Assembly (NCBI RefSeq): GCF_013410665.1
Contig: NZ_JACCFM010000001.1
Location: forward strand, 3,472,001-3,536,000
Reading direction: 5' to 3'
Length of the DNA: 64,000 nt
From: Leifsonia psychrotolerans
GTDB lineage: Bacteria; Actinomycetota; Actinomycetes; Actinomycetales; Microbacteriaceae
Position numbers and translations under genes: made by a program
Shown: positions 25,701 through 33,176 of the stretch, piece by piece
Position numbering within the stretch: position 1 is the stretch's first letter
Layout: every line of letters starts with the position of its first letter
The notes under the pieces: model-generated
Database searches by the model: none
What the model saw: the letters and a program-made list of their open reading frames with translations, nothing else
What the model was told of the DNA's origin: nothing

Positions 25701-26490
25701 CGTTCCCCGTGTTGTTGGTATTTGACCACAGGTACGACGTTGCGCTGGTGTAGCCGGTAATCGTCGCCCCGTAGGCGAAGCCGCCCACATAGCCCTGAGC
25801 TTGTGCAGCACTCGCGTCGACGCGACGGAGGCCAGTGTTCGAGCCGAAGTTGTTCGTTTGCCCGCCTGACCCGGTCACTCCGTCGAAGCTGTAGGTGCCG
25901 ACCGGATGCTCAGCACCGAAGGTCCAGACCCAGCGGGTGCGTTTCGGCATCGTGAATCGCACCTCCTGATAGGTGGTGCCGGTCTGGTTTGTTGCCCGGC
26001 GCAGCCGTACTCCGTCAGGGAGTGCCGAGACGTTGCCCCCGTTCAGGAGCGCATCGACAGTTTTGCCGGGAAGCTGGGCCGTGGCGAATGCACCGGTTCC
26101 GTCGACAACTGTGCGCAAGGCGACCGCGGAACGCAAGCCGTTGTACTGACCCTTCCACCCTTCGCGTCCGCGAGCGATGAGCACCCAGCCGCCGCCATTG
26201 GTGGCCTGGTCGCAATAGAACTGGGTCGGAGCCTGTAACGCCGGGGTGAGCAGCCAATAAATGCCGCTGGCCGAGGCCGGATAATTCTGTTTGACCTCCC
26301 AGCAGGAACCCGCTGCCGTGCTCGAGCTGAGCCCGTCAGGCAGCGGCGTTGCAGCCGACGCGGGCGCGGCCTGTGCGGACACCGCCAGGAGCGGAGCGAC
26401 CATCGCAACTGCGGCAAGCCAGACCAATGCACTCCGCCTGAAACGCGAAATGTGAGGGGTAGCGGATTCGGGTGGAGCGGTTCGTTTCAT
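22774..26490 (-). CDS. Large secreted multidomain protein: fibrinogen-like domain, beta-propeller, Fn3 and two glycan-binding-like modules
   Basis: 1238 residues, exported by a Sec signal peptide (about 1-41, A-Q-A-A-P site). A fibrinogen C-terminal-like domain (about 60-275: C-W-E-V, F-Y-C-D-Q, N-G-G-G-W) is followed by a propeller-like region with repeated V-Y-V-G-G-N-F, L-A-V-G-G-Q-F and L-W-T-G-G-D-F strands (about 300-710). Next come an Fn3 domain (713-797), module A (801-972), a second Fn3 (978-1062) and module B (1068-1238). Modules A and B are about 170 residues each, closely alike, and related to the N-terminal module of the GH16 enzyme at 1742-3382. No sortase signal or transmembrane tail is seen, so it is released or held by binding. 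ATG at 26490 has AAGGAA upstream; 13 bases separate it from the preceding gene. A role in binding or organising the exopolysaccharide is inference. Confidence 0.85.
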   Translation of the reverse strand: MKRTAPPESATPHISRFRRSALVWLAAVAMVAPLLAVSAQAAPASAATPLPDGLSSSTAAGSCWEVKQNYPASASGIYWLLTPALQAPTQFYCDQATNGGGWVLIARGREGWKGQYNGLRSAVALRTVVDGTGAFATAQLPGKTVDALLNGGNVSALPDGVRLRRATNQTGTTYQEVRFTMPKRTRWVWTFGAEHPVGTYSFDGVTGSGGQTNNFGSNTGLRRVDASAAQAQGYVGGFAYGATITGYTSATSYLWSNTNNTGNARPFTQMYLRPQLKISTMTFPAIPDAGAPATAQRDLPESDATRTVWGVAGQGNGLDGELNTEVAAFGQVGNTVYVGGNFKYVQRSLNATGADQIQQSFLAGFDATTGEFVSSFRPVLNGQVKALVGLPDGRLAVGGQFGIVNGVAHQSFVVLDPTTGATASGWQVGVENRVAGGLTQVRGFSLQGSWLYVSGAFTHWTRAGGATASAWNGARINVTTGAPDTNWNPSMNGTSVGVDASASGDRAYFSGYFRQSGQVPTLSATAIQSAAGAPVVQPVWAPTFSKSGKDAAGNVTGNIWQLGVAESGGRVWLGGSEHSLFSYDRSTFALETGNIMKNGGDFQAVNASGNTVFGGCHCGDWAYSNAFSWSNVGSNWTQADKMNLLGAWDSASGSYLPEFSPVLQARKGYGSWAIFTDSRGTLWTGGDFLYSVRAGEVNQWSGGFIRFAPRDAVAPSAPAQLTGTPTSATTATLSWPAATDDRGSVSYEVLRENKVVQATSALTLEVPVEAAAVRYFVRAVDPAGNRSATTAVYVVNPPSADALTFVDSGASWKWRFDSATWPTSWNATAFDDTTWAAGSAVLGFGSTGLGTDISTGAATPRPLSAQFRRSFSVDNPLTVTDGKISVIANDGVVVYVNGTEVGRANLPSGTLTQTSIATAAPRTTAAAAARVEFAVPSALLVAGKNVVSASTYVNYRATPDVSFDLRFTATRGTAAAAPAEPVVTASAVDSTSTQLSWSNDPASTATEYRLSRDGAPLAVVAAPGTSYTDTGLTASTSYAYSVIAVDGFGQQSTPGTVSVSTPAQPVDPNVDLITTGADWQWRFDSAPWPSDWNAPAFDDSAWASGAAVLGWGTAGQSTDISVGAPASRPLSAQFRRSFDVADPSALLTAQVSVIANDGVVVYLNGTEIGRANMPAGPLTQNSYANAAPRSTAAAANRAVFTVPVSLLVAGTNVVAASTHSNYRTTPDVSFDLTLTGTH

Positions 26491-26503
26491 TGTTCGTTCC
26501 TTT

Positions 26504-27181
26504 TCATCGGGCGCACGGGGCGCCGTCGGGAGTTGCCGGAATGTCGTGGGTGACGAGCTTCCACAGCCCGTCCAGGAATTGGGCGCCGTACACATTGAGG
26601 GTCGGCGTCGATGAGGAGTAGAGCTGGTCCTTGAGCGACTCGCCGTTCTGGTCGACCACGTCGATGCTTGAGGTATCGATGCAGACGTCGAAAACGATGG
26701 TGGGCGGTGACGCGCTCAGATCGACGGAACTCACGGTGGTCCTGGTGATCTTTGCATCCCCGATCTGCTTGAGGCCTTCCTGTTGGCGCTGCGTTGCCAG
26801 GGCTTGCATCTCACCCCAGACGAACCCGGCGGCGATCGAGTCGAGGCCGTCCGTGCCGCCATCGGCACGTTGCAGGATCTCGTTGTTGGCCTGAACGAGA
26901 TCGGTCACTGCGGCATTGGCTGTCTTTTCTGACGCCTCCGCATCGCCGAGCGGCGCCGGAGTTTGCGTGGGAATCGCCAACGGTGGGGCCGGTTTCGGGG
27001 TCGGCGTTGACGATTCACTCGCGCCGTCGGACGCGCCGCTCGCATTCCCCGAGTTGAGCGCACCCACGACTGCCAGCCCACTGGCGGCGACAACGACGGC
27101 AATGACTGACGCAGCGATCACGATCCGCTTCGTGCGCCGCGGCGGGCGAGAGCCGTCGTGCGGTGGTTGCGGTGCCTTCAT
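26504..27181 (-). CDS. Membrane-anchored protein of unknown function in the polysaccharide operon
   Basis: 225 residues: a short basic cytoplasmic N-terminus, one transmembrane helix (about residues 20-42), a Ser/Thr/Pro-rich stalk (about 45-80), then a compact extracytoplasmic domain. That domain contains F-D-V-C-I-D-T and a C-terminal Cys that could form a disulfide. The alternation W-x-L-V and T-V-S-S-V-D-L recalls the NTF2/SnoaL-like folds of anchored proteins, but this is only a resemblance. It starts inside the stop of the cytidylyltransferase gene (ATGA) and precedes the large secreted protein by 13 bases. A shared envelope role is likely. Confidence 0.7.
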   Translation of the reverse strand: MKAPQPPHDGSRPPRRTKRIVIAASVIAVVVAASGLAVVGALNSGNASGASDGASESSTPTPKPAPPLAIPTQTPAPLGDAEASEKTANAAVTDLVQANNEILQRADGGTDGLDSIAAGFVWGEMQALATQRQQEGLKQIGDAKITRTTVSSVDLSASPPTIVFDVCIDTSSIDVVDQNGESLKDQLYSSSTPTLNVYGAQFLDGLWKLVTHDIPATPDGAPCAR

Positions 27182-27684
27182 GAGTGCTCCCGGTGTGCTG
27201 CTCGGCGTGAAATAGTGTCGGTGTGTTTGCCTTCTGCCGACTCGCGCCGGTCGAGGGCGCTGAGCGCTCGGCGCAGCCGGGTGCTGGAGGTGCTCACGGT
27301 GTACGGAAAGTAGACGACGTCGACTCCGACCCGCGCGAATTCCGTTTCCAGACGGATGCCTTTGGCGGTACCGCGCCAGTCGTCACCCTTGAAGAAAATG
27401 TCGAACTGCACGGTGCGCCAGGTGTCGAGCTTGTCGGGAACGACCTCGGCGATCGCCTCGTCGACGAAGTCGACATGCTGAACGATTTCGAGTCGTTCGG
27501 CGAGCGGCACGACGGGGTCCGTTCCCTTCACCAGGCGCAGCATCTCGTCGGAAACGACGCCGGCGATGAGGTAGTCGCACTCGCTGCGGGCGTGACGCAG
27601 CAGGTTGAGGTGGCCGACATGAAAGAGGTCGAACGCCCCTGCCGCATAACCGACTCGCACGTCGGAGCCTCTTGGGGCGACCAT
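27178..27684 (-). CDS. TagD-like cytidylyltransferase
   Basis: 168 residues. The nucleotidyltransferase motif G-A-F-D-L-F-H-V-G-H (H-x-G-H) and the C-terminal S-T-S-S-T-R equivalent of R-T-x-G-I-S-T identify the glycerol-3-phosphate cytidylyltransferase/CTP-transferase group. It would make CDP-glycerol or a similar CDP-alcohol, fitting the CDP-alcohol phosphotransferase in the same operon. ATG at 27684 shares one base with the stop of the sugar transferase gene (TGATG); a longer open frame upstream overlaps that gene and is rejected. The tail after residue 135 is basic and probably disordered. Confidence 0.85.
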   Translation of the reverse strand: MVAPRGSDVRVGYAAGAFDLFHVGHLNLLRHARSECDYLIAGVVSDEMLRLVKGTDPVVPLAERLEIVQHVDFVDEAIAEVVPDKLDTWRTVQFDIFFKGDDWRGTAKGIRLETEFARVGVDVVYFPYTVSTSSTRLRRALSALDRRESAEGKHTDTISRRAAHREHS

Positions 27685-29246
27685 CAGTAGGCCCCGTCCG
27701 GGTGGATGACGGTTTTGACCGTACGCCAGATGATCATGAGGTCCCCGGCCAGCGACCAGTTTTCGACGTAGTAGAGGTCGAGCCGAACGCTGTCTTCCCA
27801 GCTCAGGTTTGAGCGTCCGTTGACCTGCCACATTCCGGTCAGACCTGGTTTGATGTACAGGCGACGATGAACATGGGTTTCGTAGCCTTTCACCTCATCG
27901 GGCAAGGGCGGCCGTGGACCGACAACGCTCATGTCTCCGACGAAGATGTTCCAGAGCTGGGGGAGCTCGTCCAACGAATACTTGCGCAACACTCGTCCCA
28001 CACGGGTGATGCGGGGATCATTGCGCAGTTTGAACAGCACCCCGGACGCTTCGTTCTGGTCGAGCAGGCCAGCGAGATCGTCTTCGGCAGTGGTCACCAT
28101 CGAGCGGAACTTGACCATGCGGAATGTCCGTCCACCGCGCCCGCACCGTTCTTGCCGGAAGAGGATCGAGCCGGAGCTATCAAGTTTGATCAGGATGCCA
28201 ATGACGAGCAGGAGTGGCATCAGGAGCACCAAGGCGCATCCCGTGGCCACGACGTCAAGAAGACGCTTCAGCACATGCTTGGCACCCTCGAAGCGGGGAA
28301 TCTCGACGTGAATAAGAGGGAGGCCATCGACGGGGCGAAAGTGGATTCGTGGGCCGGCGACATCCGTCAACCTGCTGGACAGAACAAGGTCAGCCGAGGT
28401 GGATTCGAGTTCCCAACCGAGGTTGCGGATGAAGCTGCTGCCGCCTTGGGGCTGGCCGGCGACGATCACGGTGTCTACGCCGAGATTCGCGGCGGCCTCT
28501 GCCACGTGAGCGAAGTCGGCGACGATGGGAACGCAGTGGCTGCCGACGGTCACGTGGCCATCGCGACTGTCATCGAGTGCGGCACCGACGACGAAGTAGG
28601 CGGCCCCAGACTTGTTGTCGATTTGGGCGACGACGTATTCAACGTCTTCTCGGTTACCGACGACGATCGCGCGGGCCAAGTAGTGACCGAACAGCCGCTG
28701 ATGAAGCAGCCACTTGCGCCAAAGCCAGCGGTCGAGCAGAAGTCCGAGCACACCGAGCGGAAGCGCAAGCAAAAAAAAGCCGCGAGCAATGTCGATTTGA
28801 AGGATCAGGAAGAGAATCGCGAGGGTGCCGAAGGTGAGCGCACTCGCGTTCATCACGGTTCGGTACTCGGCGGGGCCGACTCCGACAACACGGGAGTCGC
28901 GGGAGTGGAAAGCGCCGAGGGCGATGATCCACGCGATGATGATAATCGCGGAGATCGACCAGTAGTCGGGATGGAATGCGCCGAATGGAGCGCTGGGGTC
29001 TGAGACGCCAAAACGCACGAGGAATGCGCAACCCACCGCCGCAACAATGATGCTGATGTCGGTGATCTTCAATCGCGTGCGGTAGCGCCTCGCCCACGCC
29101 AAGCCCGACGATTGCGCGTCGACGGGAGGCAAGAACACAGCACGTGCATCGGTGGTGGCCGCCGGTGCGGGAATGAGCCGCAGATTCGGCGGCGACGGCG
29201 GCCTGAACGGCGCGCTGCGGGGAAGCCCCTGCTGGGGATCAGTCAT
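27684..29246 (-). CDS. Initiating polyprenyl-phosphate sugar-phosphate transferase (WcaJ/CpsE type)
   Basis: 520 residues. There are four to five N-terminal membrane helices, then a cytoplasmic nucleotide-binding-like domain (about 170-310). The C-terminal bacterial sugar transferase domain (about 325-520) has K-R-L-L-D-V-V, F-R-M-V-K-F-R-S-M, the conserved P-R-P-P-L-P-D-E-V and K-P-G-L-T-G-M-W-Q-V. It loads the first sugar phosphate onto undecaprenyl phosphate and so starts repeat-unit assembly. It is the first gene of the eight-gene minus-strand operon. Confidence 0.93.
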   Translation of the reverse strand: MTDPQQGLPRSAPFRPPSPPNLRLIPAPAATTDARAVFLPPVDAQSSGLAWARRYRTRLKITDISIIVAAVGCAFLVRFGVSDPSAPFGAFHPDYWSISAIIIIAWIIALGAFHSRDSRVVGVGPAEYRTVMNASALTFGTLAILFLILQIDIARGFFLLALPLGVLGLLLDRWLWRKWLLHQRLFGHYLARAIVVGNREDVEYVVAQIDNKSGAAYFVVGAALDDSRDGHVTVGSHCVPIVADFAHVAEAAANLGVDTVIVAGQPQGGSSFIRNLGWELESTSADLVLSSRLTDVAGPRIHFRPVDGLPLIHVEIPRFEGAKHVLKRLLDVVATGCALVLLMPLLLVIGILIKLDSSGSILFRQERCGRGGRTFRMVKFRSMVTTAEDDLAGLLDQNEASGVLFKLRNDPRITRVGRVLRKYSLDELPQLWNIFVGDMSVVGPRPPLPDEVKGYETHVHRRLYIKPGLTGMWQVNGRSNLSWEDSVRLDLYYVENWSLAGDLMIIWRTVKTVIHPDGAY

Positions 29247-29669
29247 GAGGAGATCACCGCCGCAGACGGAGCGTCAACGAAGGGTCTTTTTTGCATGAAG
29301 AGTCGACAAAGCTGTCGACACATCGAGGATGTGTTCACTGGCCATTCCCTGCAATTCGGGTTAACAGGTTATGTATCGGGTTGTGTCAGGCACACGGTCT
29401 AGGGGGCCGCGTGCCTCACGGTCATGAAGAACCTGAAAGAATCTCAGGTGTCCATGAGGTGACCCTACCCCGCATCGGGGGTCAGGCGCAGTACCCTAAT
29501 TGGGGGGTATAGGTGCCGGGGGTCGTGATCGAGTCCCAGTGAACGCGCCCCGCACGAACCGAACTGCTGACAACAGCAACTTCACCGCCGGGGAAGGCGT
29601 CTGGAAGCGCTCAGGATGGGCCGTTCACGAGGGTCGAGCCGGATCGGGCCCTCGGTCGTTGCTGGGTGC
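29247..29669. other. Upstream region of the polysaccharide operon
   Basis: 423 bases without a supported gene. Its left part must carry the promoter of the minus-strand operon and contains the dyad at 29302-29319. No clear -35/-10 pair could be fixed. The rest holds nothing I can name. Confidence 0.4.
29302..29319. promoter_or_regulatory. Perfect dyad, possible operator of the polysaccharide operon
   Basis: The arms GTCGACA and TGTCGAC are separated by four bases (AAGC), 56 bases before the ATG of the initiating transferase. Position and symmetry fit a repressor or activator site; the factor is unknown. Confidence 0.4.
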
Positions 29670-29706
29670 AAAAAAGCCCCTCACGAGTAGAAGCCTCGTG
29701 AAGGGC
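29670..29706 (-). terminator. Intrinsic terminator of the tRNA-Phe transcript
   Basis: Read on the minus strand: a GC-rich hairpin (arms 29676-29687 and 29695-29706, about 11 paired bases with one mismatch) followed by six T. It ends the tRNA transcript and faces the polysaccharide operon's upstream region. Confidence 0.85.
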
Positions 29707-29708
29707 AG

Positions 29709-29781
29709 TGGCTCCGACCGGCATCGATCCGGTGACCTTTCGATTTTCAGTCGAACGCTCTACCAACTGAGCTACAGAGCC
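29709..29781 (-). tRNA. tRNA-Phe (GAA)
   Basis: A 73-base cloverleaf on the minus strand: acceptor GGCTCTG, D arm, anticodon loop CTGAAAA (anticodon GAA), T arm with TCGATGC, discriminator A. CCA is not encoded. Confidence 0.96.
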
Positions 29782-29814
29782 AGAAAACTACTTCGAGAAG
29801 CCGCTTTCTAAGGC

Positions 29815-29840
29815 AAAAGCCCTTCCTCTCAGAAGGGCTT
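29815..29840 (-). terminator. Hairpin between tRNA-Asp and tRNA-Phe
   Basis: A perfect 9-base inverted repeat (29817-29825 and 29832-29840, 6-base loop). A run of T follows on the minus strand (four A at 29815-29818 on plus). It probably ends the tRNA-Asp transcript. Confidence 0.75.
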
Positions 29841-29850
29841 CTAGCCTTTG

Positions 29851-29924
29851 CGACCCTGACGGGACTTGAACCCGCGACCTCCGCCGTGACAGGGCGGCAC
29901 GCTAACCAACTGCGCTACAGGGCC
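29851..29924 (-). tRNA. tRNA-Asp (GTC)
   Basis: A 74-base cloverleaf: acceptor GGCCCTG, anticodon loop CTGTCAC (anticodon GTC) on a CCGCC/GGCGG stem, T loop TTCAAGT, discriminator G. CCA is not encoded. Confidence 0.96.
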
Positions 29925-30025
29925 TCGATGTAGACGAGTCTACATTTAGTTTGTTGAACTTTTTACATGGTGCTTTTACTGCCTTTGAAGCCTACTACAT
30001 TTTCTATACTGCGTATTCAATTGCG

Positions 30026-30098
30026 TGACCCCAACGGGATTCGAACCCGTGTTAACGCCGTGAAAGGGCGCCGTCCTAGGCCGCTAAACGATGGGGCC
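30026..30098 (-). tRNA. tRNA-Glu (TTC)
   Basis: A 73-base cloverleaf: acceptor GGCCCCA, anticodon loop CTTTCAC (anticodon TTC), T loop TTCGAAT, discriminator A, no encoded CCA. The roughly 100 bases between it and tRNA-Asp are strikingly AT-rich and may hold a promoter for the downstream tRNAs. Confidence 0.96.
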
Positions 30099-30360
30099 GA
30101 GAGGTCATAACGTGCATGACTTCCGACGCATAAGCATACGCAGAGATCAGTGGAATGCCCAAATCGTATTCACCGGGCGTGTCGCGGTGTCGGTGGGGCG
30201 CCGCCTGGCGGGATACCCGTGCCGGACGTGGATCTGACGACCCTCGGCAAATGGTCACGGCTTCTGACCGCGTGCAGGTTAGATTCGGCAGGGACCCCGG
30301 GTGCGTCAGGCCCGGAGTGTTGCTGTGTGCCCTGGCCCCAGCGGCAAAAAGGAGTTACGA

Positions 30361-31713
30361 GTGCCCGATCGGGGAGTTATGAAACGCACATTAGCCATGT
30401 TCGGCCGTGGAAGCACAGGTCGACGGGGAGTGCCGTCCACGCGTCGCCGCACAATGAAGCGCCTCGGCGGGGCGGTCGCGTCGATTTCCTTGACGCTGGC
30501 ACTCGTCCTCTCGCTCAGCCTGGCCCCATCGGGTTCGGCCCAGGCGGCGACCTATCCCAGTTGGGACGATCTGCAGAACGCCAAAGCCAACACGGCCTCC
30601 GCACAGGCCCAGGTGTCTGCGATTCAGACCCTGTTGGTGAGTCTGAAAGCTGAAGTTGACCGTACCGCAGCGGAAGCCAATGCACGCGTCGCTGAACTGC
30701 AAGCCGCGCAGGACAAGTTCGATGAGGCAGCCCGCCGCGCAACGGACCTGAAGGATCAAGCGGATGCGAGTAAGCAAGAAGCAGAGACCGCGACCCGGCA
30801 GGCGGGGCAACTCGCGGCGCAGCTTTATCGCAGCGGCGGAACCGATCTCAGCGTCAACTTGATTCTGGATGAAGCGGGCTCTGGCAAGGGTGCCGACGAG
30901 CTTCTGGCCAAGCTGGGCAGCATGAGCAAGCTCGTCGAACGCAGCTCTGAAATCTACGCACAGGCGCAAACCGCCACCAACACGGCTCAGGCCCTCGGAG
31001 ATCAGGCCCACGTCGCCCAGGCGGAGCGCGAGACCCTGAGGATTGCCGCCGAGGCCGCCATGGTCAAGGCTCAGGCGGCATCGGATGCCGCGGATGCCGC
31101 ACTCACCGAGTCCCAGGCCAAGAGCGTTGAGCTCGATCAGCAACTCAAATTCATGCAAGACGCCCAAGCGACAACGACGGCCGATTACGAGGCCGGTGTC
31201 GTCGAGCGCGAACGTCTGCGCAAGGAAGCCGAAAACGCCGGCGGCGGCGGTGGCTCCGCCGGTCCAGGTCTCGGCGGTGGGTACATCAGCTCCCAGGGCT
31301 GGGCCGTGCCCGGGAGCGGTCGCATCACCGACGTCTTCGGACCCCGCCCGGTGATCTGCGGCAATGACGGATGCAGCGGTGGAACACATTACGGAACCGA
31401 CATCGGCACCGGGTGCTACGCATCCATCTATGCCGCACACGACGGCACCGTCGAATATGCCGGCTGGTACGGCACCTACGGCAACTTCGTGCTGATCGAC
31501 CACGGTGGCGGAGTCAAGACCGGCTACGCACACATCCGTGATGGTGGAATCTTCGTGAATGTTGGTCAACAGGTCTCGGTCGGGCAGAATATTGCTAGTT
31601 CGGGCACGACTGGCGCCTCCGACGGCTGCCATCTACACTTCGAAGTTCGCCTGTGGGGCGAACGCGTCAACGCGCAACCGTTCATGGCATCGATGGGAGC
31701 TCCCCTTGGCTAA
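30361..31713 (+). CDS. Secreted coiled-coil M23 peptidoglycan endopeptidase
   Basis: 450 residues. A long basic N-region and hydrophobic core form the signal peptide, cleaved near A-Q-A-A (about residue 62). A long Ala/Gln/Glu-rich coiled coil (about 65-300) and a Gly-rich hinge follow, then a C-terminal M23 (LytM) zinc domain with H343-x3-D347 and H424-L-H426. The layout is that of FtsEX-type or RipA-like cell-separation hydrolases: the coiled coil restrains the peptidase. GTG at 30361 is chosen because AAAAAGGAG lies six bases upstream. The next gene, with a matching coiled coil, overlaps by eight bases. Confidence 0.9.
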   Translation: MPDRGVMKRTLAMFGRGSTGRRGVPSTRRRTMKRLGGAVASISLTLALVLSLSLAPSGSAQAATYPSWDDLQNAKANTASAQAQVSAIQTLLVSLKAEVDRTAAEANARVAELQAAQDKFDEAARRATDLKDQADASKQEAETATRQAGQLAAQLYRSGGTDLSVNLILDEAGSGKGADELLAKLGSMSKLVERSSEIYAQAQTATNTAQALGDQAHVAQAERETLRIAAEAAMVKAQAASDAADAALTESQAKSVELDQQLKFMQDAQATTTADYEAGVVERERLRKEAENAGGGGGSAGPGLGGGYISSQGWAVPGSGRITDVFGPRPVICGNDGCSGGTHYGTDIGTGCYASIYAAHDGTVEYAGWYGTYGNFVLIDHGGGVKTGYAHIRDGGIFVNVGQQVSVGQNIASSGTTGASDGCHLHFEVRLWGERVNAQPFMASMGAPLG

Positions 31714-33043
31714 CAACAAGACCAGACCGCTGTCCCGGGTGAAACCAGCCACCCTCTTCGCGGCGGTCGCCGTTGGTGCGGTAGCCGCCACGTCGGGAAT
31801 CGCGGCCCCGGCCGCCTACGCTGACACAAACTATCCGACCTGGGACGAGGTGCAAAAGGCCAAGCAGAACGAGGCCTCGAAGCGCGCTCAGATCGAGTCG
31901 ATCTCCGGACTTCTGACGTCGTTGCAGGATGCCGCAGCTGCCAGCTCGAAGACGTCACAGAAAGCTGCGGAGGCCTACCGGGTCACACTCGACAAGCTTG
32001 ACGCCGCAATCGCACGAGAAGCTGCGCTCAAGGCCGACGCGAAGGCTGCGCAGGCCTCTGCCGACACGTCGAAGATGCGCGCAGGGCTGATTGCGGCCCA
32101 TTTGGCGCGGAGCGGAGCTCAAGACCTTTCGGTCAAGTTGTTCCTTGACGGCGGGTCGGCCGACGATCTGTTGCAGCAACTCGGCACGGCCAGCAAGCTC
32201 AGCGAGCAGTCCGCCACGATTTACGAGACCGCCGTGCGCGACAAGAACGCGGCCACTTCGCTCGGCGAGCAGGCCAAATCCGCTGCCGAGGAACGCACCA
32301 GGCTCGTTGCGGAGTCGAAGTTGACCTTCGACGCTGCCAGTGCGGCCGCGCAGAAGGCCAGCGCTGCCTATGACAACGAGCAGAAGAAGTCGAACGAGCT
32401 GTATGAACAGCTCGCCGTGCTCAAGGACTCCACGGCAGATGCCGAGCGGGCCTACCGCGAAGGTCAAGACGCCGAAGACAATTTCAATCCGCCCCCGGTC
32501 ACTCCGCCTCCGCCGGGGACTCCGCCCGCGGGGACTCCGCCCACGGTCACCCCGCCCACCGTCAAACCACCCACGCCGGGCACACCGACACCGCCCTCCG
32601 GCGGCGGCAACGGCGGCGGCAACACCGGTGGCGGCGGTGGTGGAACCGTTGCGCCGCCGAATGCCAGCGCGGTCGACACCGCGATGGCGTTTGCTCGCGC
32701 GCAGATCGGCGATTGGTACCAACTGGGCGGCGCCGGCCCCAACGTGTGGGACTGCTCCGGTTTGACGCGGGCGGCCTATGGCGAAGCCGGGGTCTACATC
32801 GGCAGTCACTCGGCCACCAACCAATACCGAACCATGGCCAATGCGCAACGCCTAGTGCCATTCAGTCAAGCCCAGGTCGGCGATCTGGTGTTCTGGGGCG
32901 GCAACGGGGACTACTACCACGTGGCGCTCTACGTGGGTGGTGGCCAGATTCTCGAAGCCCCCGACGTGGGTAAACAGGTGCGCATTCACAGCATCTGGGG
33001 CTGGGACGACGTGGCACCCTACGTGGGTCGCCCGACCGGCTAA
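31706..33043 (+). CDS. Secreted coiled-coil NlpC/P60 peptidoglycan hydrolase
   Basis: 445 residues. It has a signal peptide (about 1-42, A-Y-A-D site) and a coiled coil (about 45-255) homologous to that of the preceding M23 protein (both begin Y-P-T/S-W-D with Q-x-A-K). A Pro/Gly linker (about 256-325) leads to an NlpC/P60 domain with catalytic Cys350 in W-D-C-S-G-L and His405 in Y-Y-H-V-A-L. It cuts the D-Glu to diamino-acid bond of stem peptides, as RipA/RipB do in cell division. The start is TTG at 31706, with GGGAG six bases before and inside the end of the upstream gene, so the pair is translationally coupled. Confidence 0.9.
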   Translation: MANNKTRPLSRVKPATLFAAVAVGAVAATSGIAAPAAYADTNYPTWDEVQKAKQNEASKRAQIESISGLLTSLQDAAAASSKTSQKAAEAYRVTLDKLDAAIAREAALKADAKAAQASADTSKMRAGLIAAHLARSGAQDLSVKLFLDGGSADDLLQQLGTASKLSEQSATIYETAVRDKNAATSLGEQAKSAAEERTRLVAESKLTFDAASAAAQKASAAYDNEQKKSNELYEQLAVLKDSTADAERAYREGQDAEDNFNPPPVTPPPPGTPPAGTPPTVTPPTVKPPTPGTPTPPSGGGNGGGNTGGGGGGTVAPPNASAVDTAMAFARAQIGDWYQLGGAGPNVWDCSGLTRAAYGEAGVYIGSHSATNQYRTMANAQRLVPFSQAQVGDLVFWGGNGDYYHVALYVGGGQILEAPDVGKQVRIHSIWGWDDVAPYVGRPTG

Positions 33044-33081
33044 AGCCGAGCATCCGTGCTCACGCGCCGTCGTAGAGCGAC

Positions 33082-33140
33082 GCGAGTTACCGCAAACGGC
33101 CCCATGGATCTGATCCATGGGGCCGTTTGCGGTATCTCGC
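33082..33140. terminator. Long bidirectional terminator hairpin
   Basis: 28-base arms (33082-33109 and 33113-33140) with one mismatch and a three-base loop lie between the convergent NlpC/P60 gene and ppa. No strong T run is present, but the stem is very stable. Confidence 0.85.
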
Positions 33141-33176
33141 CACGCACGGATGCGCCGGCGTGCCGTGCTCAGGCGG

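Noticed and set aside
29291..29811. Small plus-strand frames before the tRNA genes
   Set aside because: They run into the tRNA-Phe gene and its terminator; composition is not protein-like.
30099..30360. Cyclic di-AMP (ydaO) riboswitch before the M23 gene
   Set aside because: Cell-wall hydrolase genes of actinobacteria often have one, but the conserved GGGGTGAAT and AGCTAACC segments are absent.
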